The notes: a model not told the origin generated them from the letters alone. A DNA stretch of 64,000 nt from Vicugna pacos (GCF_048564905.1 NC_133021.1:34483097-34547096); one strand, 5' to 3'. Counted from the stretch's first letter, positions 1-12,754 are shown. Made by a program: numbers and translations.

Positions 1-321
1 GCACCAATAAACAGACAAAGCGGCATCAGTGGACGGACACGAAGTCCAGGGCCACACACTCATCAGGAGAGAATATAAAAACGCATGCAAGTTCTGGAGA
101 AAGAGTATTTTCAAGCCAGAATTCTGTACGAGAGTCTCCTGAATTTTGATTAGGACAAATGAAAGAAAAATACGTCCATAGCCAGCTGGAGCATGAGACC
201 TCAGTGGTTTCATGCGCCGCCCAAAGGGAAGCTCAGAATGTACCTAAGAAGGTGAGGGGTACAGATCTGTCCCTGTTCACATCCAACGTCGCTGGCCTGC
301 AGGTTTCACAGACGGTGCTGG
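1..321. other. Unique non-coding DNA, nothing recognised
   Basis: No open frame, repeat family or RNA gene is recognisable. Base composition is mixed and unremarkable. Confidence 0.5.
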
Positions 322-668
322 AATGATACCATCTCAGCTGAGACGGCCGTAACAATCGCTGGGGCTGGGGGACTGCACACAGCAGACACTCACTTCTCCC
401 AGTTTTGAAGGCTGCTCACCTGATACCCGGATGGGAGATCCCACCAGAGCCCGACGGGCCGGCGCCCTGATCTCAGACTTCCAGCCTGTGCCTCTCGGGC
501 TGTGTGGGAAGCAAGGGGCTCTCTGGGTCTCCTTTACAAGGGCACTAACCCCACGTGGGGGCTTCACCCTCACGACCTCATCACCTCCCAGAGGCCCTGC
601 CTCCTGACACCAGCACAGTGGGGTTTGGATTTTAATAGATGAATCTTGGTGGGACACAAACAGACCAA
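322..668 (-). mobile_element. Solo MLT1-type LTR (ERVL-MaLR fossil)
   Basis: The right half reads as antisense MLT1. It contains, in order, the antisense of the LTR block around 'CAAGGGCACTAA', the 'CCTCATCACCTCCCAGAGGC' block, and the terminal block ending in 'GGGACACAAAC'. The left end resembles the antisense LTR terminus ('GGCCGTAACAA'). MLT1 LTRs belong to the mammalian MaLR group and are typically around 100 million years old or somewhat younger. No internal retroviral sequence is attached, so it is a solitary, heavily decayed LTR. A short central part seems to read in the opposite orientation from the rest. Minus orientation is inferred from the order of these blocks. Confidence 0.75.
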
Positions 669-2345
669 GGCAGACTTGAAACTCCTGGGTCAGAGACAAA
701 GACTGCTATTACTTGTAACACAGCAGCCTGAGCTTCACGTCCAAATGGGTTCCCTTTGCTCCCCAGGTTCAGAGGGGTGCCCTGCACACAGTGGGTCTGT
801 GGCACGGCTGGGAACCCCAAGCCTGGGAAGCCCTAGCAAGAAAAGGATGTTTAACATTAACAGGGACCAGCTCACTGGGAATCCAGGGTGAAGCGTTGGT
901 ACCATCTTAGAAAGGTTTCACGTGCATGCATTCTTAGAAAATTATTTTTTAATGTATTTCAACAATATGTGTTTGAAAATGGATCCAGGAAGCAGTTCTT
1001 CCAACTCAAAAATACAAGGAAGGTATATTCTAAGATAACAATTCCTTACAGGCCTGAAGAATGACAGCCCTGACCGATGGAGGAGGTAGAAGACTTCCAG
1101 AAGGAAGCCTACAGTAAATGAAAGGAGTCCACAAAAATGGAGTAGAGCCGAACGCTTCAAAGCAAAAGTCAGTATATGCAGTGCAGAGAATGCGGCTTGT
1201 AAAAGTCAAGGGCAACTTAAATTGTGCATTGAAGGTTACAGTCCAACCAAATCTGACAGAGCCAGTCCAGAGTGGACTGGGAAGACAGGGATCTCAACTT
1301 AAAAAGTAAAAGAGCCACAATGATGGAGAGAATGAATAACAAATCTTTTTTTTTTCCTTTTTACACATTGAATAAAATCATATTCATTCAAGAGAAGAGG
1401 TATATGGTATATGATTACTCACATAATAAAATAAAAATATAAAGTAATAAAATATATAGGCAATCAGAATCTCCAAGAAAAAGAATCATTTTTAAAGAAT
1501 CATGGTCCGAACGTGGAGCAAGCTAACGTGCAGCGCGGGTTCACGCAGTGGTGCTGTCCAGGAAAGGACGGGGCGCTCAAAGCGTCTCCTCCGGGCGGCA
1601 CGCGGACCGTGGCACCAGAGTCTCGACTGTGAACACACGTTTATTTAGCACTAATCAGGTAAGTGCTGTCCATTGTTGTTCCTTGTGAAATTAATCTAGA
1701 GACAAAGCACACAACTTCATTTTTTGCGTAAAAATAACGCAAACATAGTTAATCTCGTGAGAGTAAAAGGAAGGAGAACCGGCACGTAGTTAAAAGGGAC
1801 CAGGGGGAAAGCTGACGACACCCTCGCTCTTCTAAGCTGGGAACCCAGAGCCACGGTGCGAAGCTTAGAAACAAAATGCCAGGGTTTAAGAGTTTATTAT
1901 AAACTGTGAACAAACCAAACACGAAGGGCTACGGGGAATTCTACAGTTCACTGCAAGGACTGGAAAAGAACAGGGACTGGACGGGACAGGGGCAGGTAAA
2001 TTCTGTTTTCACCAATCACAGGAAGAAGTCTGTACACGATGGTGATGAACTAAAAATAACCACACATGCACGAGGGAGTCACCTCGCTCAAAACACAAAG
2101 CAAAATGGTGCCTGCGGTGTCCTCGGGCAGCTGGCTCCGCGTCCGGGGGAACCGAGGATGGAGGTGCGCATTTTAGTACGTGCTCCTTGTGCTGTGATAT
2201 TCTGACTTTTCTTAAAGAACAGATATGGAAGATGGGGCTGGAGAAGAAGGCTAGAAATGGGGGACGGGGACTCAAACTCAGGCCAGGGTTTCTCCATCAT
2301 CATCACTCATGGAACTTCTTACAAGACAATCCTGTGCCCCCCTCG
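669..2345. other. Unique non-coding DNA
   Basis: No gene is recognised. An AT-rich patch lies at about 1330-1480 and a short CpG-bearing patch at about 1500-1620. Small open frames on both strands look like chance. A GTAAGT-like string near 1660 has no credible exon attached. Confidence 0.4.
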
Positions 2346-2349
2346 CTTC

Positions 2350-2440
2350 CTCTTCAGTAGACCTGCCGTTCCGTCCCAGAATCTGCATTTCTGGCATACT
2401 TCGAGGTGATTCTGCTCTTTATGGCAACCATGCCGAATGT
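2350..2440. mobile_element. Possible MER5-type hAT DNA transposon fragment
   Basis: The stretch around 'CAGAATCTGCATTTCTGGCA' followed by 'GAGGTGATTCTGCT' resembles the internal part of the non-autonomous MER5A/MER5B (hAT-Charlie) elements. Only about 80 bases match, and no terminal inverted repeats or 8-base target duplications were found. The call is weak. Confidence 0.3.
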
Positions 2441-2444
2441 CCCC

Positions 2445-3140
2445 CACCCTTAATCCAACTGTACTGAAACTCACTAATTTAACAAGGTGGTGAGACAGTT
2501 GGCAGTTTACACTGCTTTAAACACCTCCACGAGACTTAAAATTAACCATAGTGATTGATTTGACTAATACGCTCGGAAATCCTTGCCCTGAAGAAGATTC
2601 AGTTTCTTCTGTTTTCCAAGACTTAAGAGTGAGTCTAAGAAGAAAACAGAAGCGTTAGGCAGCGGGATTCCTGCTCCTTCACCCCTGGGATGTGTGGCTT
2701 CTGTCTTTCACTCCACTGCTGCTGTTCTGTTCATCGTATTGATGATACGTGGCATTAGCAGTAATAATCACACAGATGTGAGAGTAATCCATGCTAATGC
2801 ACGCCATACGGACGCACTTTCTATATGAGCACGGGATGGCAAGATCGTTCAGAAGCAGCTTGGGTAGCGGATCTCATCGGCTGCGCAAGGGTACAAAAGA
2901 TGAATGTTTCCCAAAAGGCCGAGCCCACATGATTAATGCTCTTACCCTCAGTGTGTCTGCCGGGCTGTGTGTGCCGGGCTGTGGGGAGGGCGTGGCTTCC
3001 TCTCTGCCCGACGTAACCCTTCTTTCGAGTCCTCTGCCTTTTTGTCCTCCCAAGGTCTACCCTTTCACTCCTGCCCTTGGTTCTTTAAGGATGGTCGCAC
3101 CCCTGGTTACTTCCAGCTTTCAGGATGATTTCCAGCCTCC
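2445..3140. other. Unique non-coding DNA
   Basis: Nothing recognisable. The open frame at 2791-3147 (118 codons) has no domain or compositional sign of coding and is probably chance. Confidence 0.4.
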
Positions 3141-3144
3141 AGCC

Positions 3145-3460
3145 TGATAAATAATGAGGCCTTTTATGTTTCAAGGTGGAAATCGATAAGTGGTGTTTTA
3201 ATTGCTCAAAGGAAAACGAAAATAAAGCACAATGGCAAAGAAAGCTCTGAAAGGGTTAATTTCTGTCTATTTGGAGAAGGGAATGAAAAAGAGACTCCCC
3301 GAGGGCTTCTGCTTCATCCTGGTGTGTATTGAAATGTAAGCTGCAGCCAACAGTCTGGTTAATAACAATTCATGCCGCTGTCAATCTTTTTGACCAATGT
3401 CATCAATATTTTACTCTGCAAAATAACAACAATTAAGAATCAGGACCAGGAGAAGCACTT
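3145..3460. promoter_or_regulatory. Candidate conserved non-coding element (enhancer-like)
   Basis: A repeat-free AT-rich block with a dense set of developmental-factor-like cores. These include 'AATCGATAAG', 'TTTTAATTGCTC', 'GCACAATGGC' (SOX-like), 'GGTTAATAACAATTC', and 'CTGTCAATC' next to 'TGACC' (PBX/MEIS-like spacing). It holds no simple repeat and no long open frame that would explain its composition. Such blocks are typical of vertebrate conserved enhancers. Conservation itself cannot be tested here, so this is inference from motif density and texture. Confidence 0.3.
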
Positions 3461-3464
3461 GGGG

Positions 3465-4435
3465 CAAAAGTGTTTGCAACATGATAATGAAATCGACAAC
3501 ACAGAGCCCGCATTTCCAATAGATGCTCTAAGAAAGATCTCACCGTCACTTTCTTTTCTAAATAGTACGAACCGCCTCTCTCCACTGCAGAGGAACACTG
3601 GTGCCGGGGAGAGAGCGCATAAGTCCAGCCTGTAGGATTTAGAGGGAAGTGCACAAATCGTAGCAGGAACAGCATCTCTCGTTCACTCTGCACTGGCTGT
3701 GGGCTGTTCGAAATATATGATGAATTCAAAACTAGAGGGTAATCTGAATTAAAACAAAGCTTGGCAAAGTCCTGACAGGTAAGGCAGCTTGCAAAGAGTA
3801 CCAAAAAAGATCAAATCTTCAGTTTTTCCTCTCAATTCAGTTTTTGTACGTTTCAAGGAAAAAGTTAAAATTGGCCTTTGATTTATTTGTTCCACTCCTC
3901 AGTGAAGAGGAAAGCAGCAAGGTATTGAGGTCAAAATTCCACTTCATTTATCACAGAAGCTCGCATTGAGCTTTTAGGTATTTTCAGGTCATTTTAGGTT
4001 CAGAGTTTAAGCATGAGTTTTGAAGTTTACCAACCAGAGACAACCAAATATAGTCAAAGTAAGGGTCACTTAAAACAGTGACAGCTAAAAAAAGGGGGGT
4101 TGGAATTTAGGACGGTCTGGGTGAGGGGGACCCGGGATAGTGCTCTCGGGCCATCATAAGCACTGGATGTCGTGGGGAGGAGGCCGGGCACTCGCACAGA
4201 CACGGGCCTCCTCTGCCCCAGGCCTGTCCCATTGGCCCGCTGGGCTGCACACACCACACAGAAGTCCAGAGGTAACAGCACTAAGGGTTCAGGAGGGCAT
4301 CCTCGGAACTTAATGCTCCTCGGATGGACCCTGTCCGTGCTGGGCCCCGGGCGCCCTCCGTCTGGCCCTGCTCATCGGAGCACACGTGTGCCCTCAGTCC
4401 CCCACATGGGGAAACACAAAACAAACCAGCACGAC
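3465..4435. other. Unique non-coding DNA
   Basis: No gene or repeat is recognised. The left half is AT-rich, and the right part from about 4090 is GC-rich with several overlapping chance frames. Confidence 0.4.
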
Positions 4436-4439
4436 ACCT

Positions 4440-4830
4440 CTGTGCCCCCGATCTCCCCGCAGCAGCCGCTCCATCCCCTCCTCCTCTAGCAGGTGCCTTC
4501 TGCTACAAAGCTGTCTGCGCCGCAGGCCTCCCGGTCTCTCCATGTTCCATCCAGTCTGCTGCTCAGGGTTTTGGCCAAATCACCTCCGTGAGGCTGCTTG
4601 TCTCAGGGTCCCTAATGAGCTTTCTGTTGTCAGAGCCAATGCTCACCCCCCAGTCCCTGTCCCGGCACACAGGCCTGTCCTTGAAACAACTCTGTTACTT
4701 GGTCTCTGACGCCACGCTGGACAATTTCCTCCTATGTCTCTGGCCTCTCCCCCTCATTCTCCTGCGGTTGCTGCCTGTTCAGTGGTTCTCTGAATTCTGA
4801 CGTGCTCACAGCACTATTGGATACGCTCAG
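4440..4830 (+). mobile_element. L2 (CR1-clade LINE) fragment
   Basis: The strand carries wording typical of the sense strand of L2 LINE ORF2. Examples are 'CCTTGAAACAACTCTG' followed by 'TTACTTGGTCTCTGA', then 'GACAATTTCCTCC' and 'CCTCATTCTCCTGCGG', in the order found in the L2 reverse-transcriptase region. The element is ancient, with many differences and no long intact frame. The 158-codon frame at 4324-4800 overlaps it only by chance or through remnant coding bias. L2 predates the placental radiation. Confidence 0.5.
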
Positions 4831-4834
4831 AAAG

Positions 4835-7800
4835 TCTCCTCTAAGCAAAGGGGACAGGACACAAGGGTCTTTGTCCCTCTAGCACCTGCTGCCTACAGGT
4901 GAAGGCAGTTCCTGAAGACCTGGCAGTGACCTGGGCTCAAGAGGACTGTGGCCATCCCTGGACATAATAAAATGGAGCCAGGGCCAGGGGTCCTTAAGAC
5001 ACCGCCTTTCATCCTACCCATGGCTGGTCTTGAGATAAAGCCCCGGTCTGGCACCAAATCCACCACGTGCATCCTGAGAAATCACTCTCCACTGCTTGTA
5101 ATTCTCTAGAACATACAGCATGTTCTAAAGATATGCAAGCCATTTACAGGACGAAAGTCCCTCAGACTGGGAAGGGTCAGTAGAACCAAGCAGGCGCGGG
5201 ACACAGTGAGCCGACATTGTCTCTTCAGTGACTGTAACTCCCGCTCTGCGCTGTTTGAGACACTGGCAGTCAACCTGATGCCTGAAACGGACAGACTCTT
5301 GCACAGACCGACTTGTTGAAAATACAGGAAAGGGAGTAAAGCACGTTCGTTTACTGACCACCCGAGTGCAAGACGCCTCGTTCCCTTCATCTGCAGAGAT
5401 CTGGTGTGAGAAACGGCTCCCTCTCTCCCGGGATTCTTGCTGCTAATAACAAAGCTAACTTCCATCTGTGTAGAGAAAGGCGAGCTCAGTTGGGTCTCAC
5501 AAGCGGACTTCAGGGTTGAAGTTGTACCATCTCCAAGGACAGTGAGAAGCAAGGGCGGGTCGTCGCAGTCAGTTGTCTGGGGTGAATTCACGGGGGCAGA
5601 GATGCGGCGCGTCCGGGTCCCGGGCTCTTTCTGCATCAGGACCGCCCACTACTTAACACGTATTTACATCCAAACTCAGAGCTGGAGCGTGAGTCTGATG
5701 CTGTCTGACATCTGAATTCCAACTTGGTCCATTTTTATTGGTCTCCCATGAGATCTGGACCACAGTCACCATTAAGAAGAACAACCCAGAACCTCCAGGT
5801 CATCCCTAAACATGGACATTAATAGGAAACATTTATTACTGTTCAACAGAGGACTCCCTGCTGTTGCTTCCTGGACAGAGCTGACAATTACATAATGGTG
5901 ACATCAGCCGGCCTGTGAAGGGAAGTGCCCTTAGACAGAGTGAGTTAAATCCGATTGCAACACTTAGAGCTACTTATCCGCTGCCATGAATGCCTTGACC
6001 TACGGGAACCCGCTGGCAATGCCCACAGGATCCTGCTAGAATAGGATATTTCCACCACAGTCAGGCAGAATAATGCTGCTGGGAATGAGAACTGAATATA
6101 TCACCATTCCTATTTTTCATGATTGAGGCTGAGAAAAGCGGAGGACCAAATCAATTTTCTGACCTGGTGAAATGACTTAATATCATTTCGGAAATTGAAG
6201 ACGTTATAAATGTAATCCAGTTTAAACTGTTTTACACTAGGTATAAAGCAGAAAATGTAATTCCTGTATTTGGAGTTCTTGCAGAAGAATCGTTATATGC
6301 TCAGTTATTACGCTAAAGAATCAGCATATTTTAAATGAAAACACTGATTGTAACAAAGTTACTGGTTACGATAATCCACTCTTTTCCCGTCATAAAATCA
6401 AATTTGTTTTAATACTTATGTTTATGATGCTTTTGATGAGAAATAGTGCTGATCTGCGGTGAAGAAGAGACATGAAGAAGAGCGTTTAGAATGAATATTT
6501 TCAAGTATTTTAGCATCTACTTAGAGACCAATGTCTCCTAGAACTTTTATGAAAATTTAGGACCAGGACTCAGAAGCCTGAGGTCCAAACTCTGGCTTTG
6601 AGCTCATCACACAAACGGTCCTGAAAAATCGCACAAAATCTTTTTTTTTTTTTTTTGGCAAGGATAATGGTATTCTTACTTTAATTACTACTAAATTCAG
6701 AGCCACAACATTGACTGAATACATATATATACGTATACATATTTGCATATATGTTTATACACATAGTGCATGTGTATTGGATATAAAAAATCTTGACTTC
6801 GAAGAGTTCTACTATTTAGAATTTACAGTTTTGTTGAAAAAGAAATGTATGGCTGAAATTGTCAACATCGAACCGTTTTCTTAGTCAAAGGCCTGAATAC
6901 ACAGCAGTCTTGCCAGAAGACGTGGTATTTACATCCACGCTGTGCTGTACTTGCTAGCACCTAGGTTGCGGGAAATGGCACCTGGACGGAATTTCTTGAG
7001 GCACTTGACATCAATCACTTTGTCTGGCCTGGAGGCTGATCATCTGGGGCGCAGCTCACCAGTGAGTAATGGGAAACAAATACCTGCTTTAAGCCAGAAC
7101 TACAGCCCCCAAAGTGCTCTGCAATTGCCCCTACACTGGGAAGACACTCCAGAGTCCAGAAAACTGTGGGTCACATTACTGGCTGCGTAAAGCCTCTTGC
7201 GTTGAATTCGGCTCTGGCGCTGTCTTCTGTCAGGAATTTTCAGTGCAGAGCGTGGTGAAGCTATCACACAGGTGTAACCGCTGTATGTTTGGTGGGGATT
7301 TTGATTCACACGTTGTGCCCATTCTGAGACGACAAGGGAGACGTGTGACTCGCACGGACGCACCAGGGACAACTGTGAACAGCTGCGTCCCGCTCGCCGC
7401 AGACACACTCATCCTTTCAGCACGTCCCTACTGGACGCAGGTGGCAGCAGACACGCGCTCCGACTGGGGATCCTGGACATTTTGGACAGAATGGACTGAG
7501 ATCCTTCTTCACAGAACTTCCATCCTAGCGACCGTGTGAGGTTCACATCCTGACGACGGACACTGTGGACCTGGGACGTTTGGAAAGTTACAGCTGACTG
7601 CTCTTCCTTCACGCTCCGAGCCCTGGGAAGGCCTGTTCCTCATTAGCCGCCCCGCAGCCACCGCACGGGGACTGACGGCGTGTATCTCAACAATGACCTT
7701 CCTTTTGTTTTATTTCCCTTTACCCTAATTCCTTTATTTATAAGTTTTAAAACGATTTTAAATTCTCTTGAAAATGAAGCAACAAATAAAATGTAGAAGG

Positions 7801-8645
7801 AAAGCGATCTTGGTGAATTATTAACAAATGGTTTCAAAGCAGAGCATCGGGTTTTAATTTCATCACAAACCCCACTTGCATCGGAAGGAAGTGGAACACA
7901 AGCTGCACTCGCTTTCTCCTTTTGTTTGTTTTCTTAAATCATCCAGAAGGAAACCCCGAGTTAATCAAAAAGCCTTGTAAAAAAATCCGAGACTTTCTGA
8001 GAGACCATTTTAAAAAGCAGCCCTGCAACCAGCCCAGGAGTGTCGCCAGCAACCACCGTCCCACAGGGCTGCCACGTGATTTGCGGCCCCTCAGTGCAAA
8101 GCGGAAACGCAGGGCCCCTTGCTCAAAACGGACTCAGAATGTGAACACAGAGTCAGCGGGACAGTAAACCGAGTGCCAGACTGTCCTGGAGGGGGCCCGT
8201 GTGCCTGCACAGGTCACAGCCCCACGGACTGACTGTGTTCTCAGGCACGCCGAAGCCCAGTTGCTGGTGGAGTCTAGTGCTCCTTCGCTATGGGGAGCGA
8301 ATCTTGAGAGAACAGCTCACAGTGTGAACGTGAAGCCAGAGACGACACAGTTCCCTTCGCTTCCACCGGGGGGGAGACCTTCGGCCGAGACATCCGCACG
8401 CCGAGCGCCGAGCGCATGGCCACCGAAACGCAGGCTGGCTGTGATGACGCTGCTCACGGAGACCGGCGGGCAGGGACACAGACGACTCGCTGACACTGTC
8501 TTACAGCATCAGAGAAACTAGGGAAACACACACTGTGAGAACTCGGTGAGACGACGTTAATTTGAACTCGGGACAGTCATTTAACCTCTTTCAGTGAAAA
8601 TTCCAGAATCCTTTTTATTCAAATATCTTCTTATTTTAGGAGTTT
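4835..8645. other. Unique non-coding DNA with AT-rich patches
   Basis: No gene is recognised. The block contains a poly-T run at 6641-6656 and alternating TA/CA-rich sequence at 6715-6790. AT-rich repeat-free texture that could be conserved lies near 5880-6000 and 7680-8010. Open frames such as 5106-5636 (minus) and 7114-7539 (plus) show no recognisable domain, so I do not call them genes. Confidence 0.4.
6641..6656. repeat. Poly-T run of 16
   Basis: Sixteen consecutive T. It could be the complement of a retroposon A-tail, but no SINE or LINE body is recognisable to its right, so no element is called. Confidence 0.8.
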
Positions 8646-8649
8646 TTTG

Positions 8650-10535
8650 GGCTGGTTAAATACATTTGCAAAAAATTAGTTAGAGCCAAAAGAACCCAAA
8701 AAAAGCCTCCTGGAACTAATAAGCAGTTACAGCAAATCTGCAGCGTCCACTTTCAAATAACACCAGCAACGAGAAGGTGAAATTTGACATTAAAAAAAAC
8801 CCCGCAGCATCATTTCTATGAACAGCCCCCCAGCAAAACACTTACCAAACCTAACAGAAGAGTGGAAGGTCTAAACGAGAAAAACGACGAAATTCTAATG
8901 AATGAAAGGGAAGAACTGAAAACAACGGGAGACTGGCCACACTTGTGGGTGAGAAGGCTGGGGAGCGTCGAGGTGTCAGTTCCTCCTCACCTGATTGTCA
9001 GATGCCACACGGCCCCCAGTCAGAGCCCAGTGAGTAATTTTGTGGCTTGTGACAAATTGATTCTGAAGCTTATACAGAGAGGCAAAAAGCCCAGAAATCA
9101 AGACAAAACCGAAAGAGAGGAGCAAAGTTGCAGGACTGATGCCACCTGAATCCAGAATTTACTGGAAAACTACAGTAATCAAGACAGTGTGGTGCTGGTG
9201 AGAAGAGGCAGCTCTGTGGAACAGGACTGAGACGGCAGACCCACACACAGGTTCAACTGCTTTTGACGAAGGAGTAGAGGCCGCAGAGCGGAGCAAAGCA
9301 GCTTTTTCCAACAAACGATGCTGGAGCAGCTGGACACCCACTTACAAAAATAAAGTAAAAAATAAATCGAGGCACAAACTCTTCACAAGCCAAAATGAAT
9401 CACAGACCTAAACATGAAACGCCTAGAAGTTAGCACGGGAGAAGACCTAGGTGACCTTGGGTCTGGGGAGGGGTTTTCAGACACAGCACCAAAGGCTTGG
9501 TCTATGAAAGAAAGAACTGGGGTCAGCTGGACTTCATCACAATTACACACTGCTCCAGAAGACAAAGCGACCCGGGACAGAGCAGACCCACCACAGGCTG
9601 GGAGAAGTTCTTCCTTCGCAAAAGACATCTGATAAAGGGCTGTTACCCAAAATAGACCAAAAAAAAAAAACCCAACTTAAAATTCAACAATAAGCAAATG
9701 AACAATGAACAACCTGATTTTTAAACGGGCAACTGATCTAAACAGAGAACTCACCAAAGAAGAGAAACAGGTGGCACGTAAGTCCATGAAAGATGCTGCA
9801 CATCACATGCCATGGGGGAAGCGCAAACAAAACAGCAGTGAGAGTCTACCGTGCACACACGTCCGGAGCACCGGCCACACCAAGTGCTGCCAAGGGCACA
9901 TGGCAGCAGGACTGCCAGGCATTGCTGGTGGGAATGCAAACGGGACGGCCACATTGGAGACAGCCAACATGTCCTTCAGCAGGGGACTGCATACGTACAC
10001 TATGAAACATCCAGAAAATGGACAGTCAGTGTTAAAAAGAAATGAGCTATCAAGACATATAAGGCTTAAACGCATATTACTAAGTGAAGGAAGGCAGTCT
10101 GAAAAGGCTGCGTACTGTGTGATTCCAACTGTATGACATTCTGGAAAAGGAGAACTATGGAGACAGTAAAAATACCAGTGGCTGTGGAGAGAGGAACGAA
10201 CAGGTGGCGCACAGAGGATTTTGGGTGCAAAGACAGGACTCCGTATGACACTGCAGTGGTGGATGCGTGGCTTCGTACATGTGTGCAAACCCACAGAACG
10301 AACAGCACCAAGAATGAAGCCCAGTGTCAGCCAGGGACTCTGGGTGACGACGGTGTGTCGACGCAGGCGCGTCAGTGGTAACCAATGCACCGCCTGGCAG
10401 GGATGTGGATGGTGGGGGAGGCTGCGCACCTATGGGGAAGGCGATGTGGGGAACACTTCTTACTCTCCATCCAATCTTGCTGTGACCCTAAAACTGCCCA
10501 AAGATCAAATGTATTAAAAAATAAGTAATAATTAT
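8650..10535 (+). mobile_element. Old LINE-1, 5'-truncated, plus strand
   Basis: The sequence follows the L1 ORF2 sense strand in order. It has 'GGAACTAATAAGCAG' near 8712, 'TACAGTAATCAAGACAGTGT' near 9171, 'AACATGAAACGCCTAGAAG' near 9412, 'CATTGCTGGTGGGAATGCAA' near 9920, and a 3' UTR with 'CTAAAACTGCCCAAAGATC' before an A-rich end at about 10516. It spans about 1.9 kb of the roughly 6 kb parent, so the 5' part is missing. The reading frame is scattered over many short pieces, so it is long dead. The 3' UTR wording suggests an L1M-age subfamily, older than the copy at 60 kb. The short frames inside it are remnants. Confidence 0.85.
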
Positions 10536-10539
10536 GAAT

Positions 10540-12035
10540 CTAGTGGCCATTACTCTTAAGAATTTGATGTCATTAAAATACTTGATTTTATCGTGAATCT
10601 TAAAATGCAAAGATAAAGAAGTTACCTCCAGTTCTCGGTAAAGCGTTCTGCACCGAGGGACCTCCTAGGATTGCATTTGCATGCCTTAGTCTGTCCGATT
10701 ATATGTCCTAAGTCCTCAGATAAATCTGCTTCCTTTGTCTTTTTTCTCAGCTAACGCATTAATTTTGGGCCCCAGTGGCATTTTCTCACTTTTACAATTT
10801 ATGGAAAGTGTTGACTTCCTTACGGAAGCAGATCACGTGCATTCACTCTCCCACAAGACCAGGTCTCCTGCCTAGAGCAGTCACCCTCACGCTGAGGACT
10901 CCTGGACCGCAGGCAGCAATCACTGTAACCACACACTCCTCCGTGAACAACTGTCCCAAAGCTGAACCAAGAACTTGGGAGTCACGGCTTTTAATGCAAC
11001 TTGTGCCCCTGGTTTTTCAGTTTGAAAGAGCTTGTCAGATTTCTTGACATTCAGGGAAGATGCTTTCCTATTTCTTCCGTGGATAAATTTTCATTACCCT
11101 TAATTGGTATTAAGTATGAGCTTTTTGCCAGCAACTGCCCACCACCCTGTAGCTCCCATTCAAGCATTGTTAGGTTTCCAGTTTCGCTCACTATAAGGAA
11201 CTAGGGTAGAAATGTGATAGGCAGTGGGCTAAAACCATTCAGAAATGTTTGCGTTGTGTCAGATTGCCAGTCTTTGCCCAAGCTAACAATTTATTTTCTC
11301 CTCCGGACGGTGAATGCTACAAATTTTGTGGCTTACACTGCAATTTTGTTTAAAAGACATTATAGCCTGCAATCTTAGTTCATTTGGTGCTAGTCTGGTA
11401 AATGGCCATCTTTCATATCAAAAATTTCAATCTAAGTACCGATCGGCGGGTTAATATTACAGAAAGAGCACCCTCGGGGCCCATAAAGAGATGGTGGGTT
11501 TTTAGGACCTGGTGGAATAGCCCTTGACTCCAAGTAGGATCAGTTTCATCAACAAAATGACTTGCAGTGAACATGCACCTTCTTGGTATTTCAGTTTATT
11601 TGAATGATACTTCACCAAACTGTTATAATTTTTTCATCACGTCTTTTGTTTCAGATGTTAATTTTTAAAGTTATAGTGATTTCCTAGGAACATAACTTGA
11701 TTTATACCTCCTGCCCTGCAAATAAATAAAAAAATAAATCTTAATGTTTTTGCAACTATTTGGAAACCCGAAATAGTTTCCCTGGAGTTCATGGTGGGGC
11801 AGGTCATGGTGGAATTGTGGCAATTACAGTGGCCTTCGTCACCTGTCCCCTTCTGTGTGGGTTATGATGGCTCCTTTAATATGGTTTGGGTAAGCTAGAA
11901 CGCATTGCTATCCAATGCCTGTGTGTGGTTTCTCTCCTGTGGAGCATTTCCTCACAAGGTCATCTTTCTAATGACCAGAGGGAGACAATGCTGATGGCTT
12001 CAGAGTGAGTCCTTGGCAGCTACAGGCCCAACACA
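10540..12035. other. Unique AT-rich non-coding DNA
   Basis: No gene, RNA or clear repeat is seen. Texture is AT-rich with few CpG. The open frames are short and unremarkable. Confidence 0.4.
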
Positions 12036-12039
12036 GTGA

Positions 12040-12240
12040 ATCTGCTGTGTGGTCACCCTCACAGCAGCCAGCAGAGAGGTGTTAGTATCCTCAACATTCA
12101 GTCAAATGCACTCGGGCTCAAAGGACTAAGCAACCGGTTCAGGGCTCTCAGGGAAGGCAGTGTGAGCTGTGGAGCCCAAGCCAGCTCCGTACAGATCCCG
12201 CCTTCAGAGCGTGCCATCCCGCCTTCAGAGCACCGCCCGC
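12040..12240 (-). mobile_element. MIR SINE fragment, minus strand
   Basis: The order 'CACCCTCACAGCAGCC', 'GAGAGGTGTTAGTATCCTC', 'GGACTAAGCAACCGGTTCAG' and 'GTGAGCTGTGGAGCCCAAGC' follows the antisense strand of MIR, the tRNA-derived ancient mammalian SINE. It covers most of the conserved core. MIR was active before the placental radiation. Confidence 0.6.
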
Positions 12241-12512
12241 TGAGGTCTCCCCTTACATAAGGGAAAGAAAGGTTCTGATTTCACGTGAAGCATAGCCACT
12301 CCTCTGAGTGCAAAGCCGGCGTGGTCTGCCCCTGGAAAAGCCCTGTGATGTGCTGTGGAGCAGCCAGCCTGCGCTGGCCCCATGCCTTCCTGCCTTGGCC
12401 TTCTTCAGCACAAAAGAAGGAGAGGACCGCCTTCCTGAGCCTGTTTTCCATGCCCCGCCAGAGATGACTGTAAGTCTGGGTCACATGGCTGGTGTGGCAG
12501 ACGGAGGAGTGC

Positions 12513-12533
12513 AAAAAAATAAAATAAAATAAA
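12513..12533. repeat. (AAAAT)n short tandem repeat
   Basis: A short run of A-rich pentamers ('AAAATAAAATAAAAT'). It could mark the tail of a decayed plus-strand retroposon, but no body is recognisable upstream. Confidence 0.7.
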
Positions 12534-12754
12534 GATCTCTGACAGCAGTGGGTGCACCATCCACTGGAGAGTTAATGAAACATCCCTTATGTCGACTTTT
12601 CCTAAATATTTGATTTGTCGTATTTTTGTATGTTTAATTAAATTTCAAAATCTTCAGGGTCAATGCATCCAGTAATACACAGATACTGAGGACTACTCTT
12701 AGTAAGAAGAATAATGCAAGGTGGGATGATAACGAACAATGAGAGTCTTAATCT

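Noticed and set aside
322-668. Possibility that the four MLT1 LTR pieces belong to proviruses
   Set aside because: Each lies alone in unique DNA with no paired LTR or internal region. All are ancient solo LTR fossils.
5106-5636. 176-codon minus-strand frame
   Set aside because: Overlapping frames, no recognisable domain, no splice sites and no repeat support. The length is within chance for 64 kb.
7114-7539. 141-codon plus-strand frame
   Set aside because: Cys/Trp-bearing but matches no family, is overlapped by minus-strand frames and lacks splice sites.
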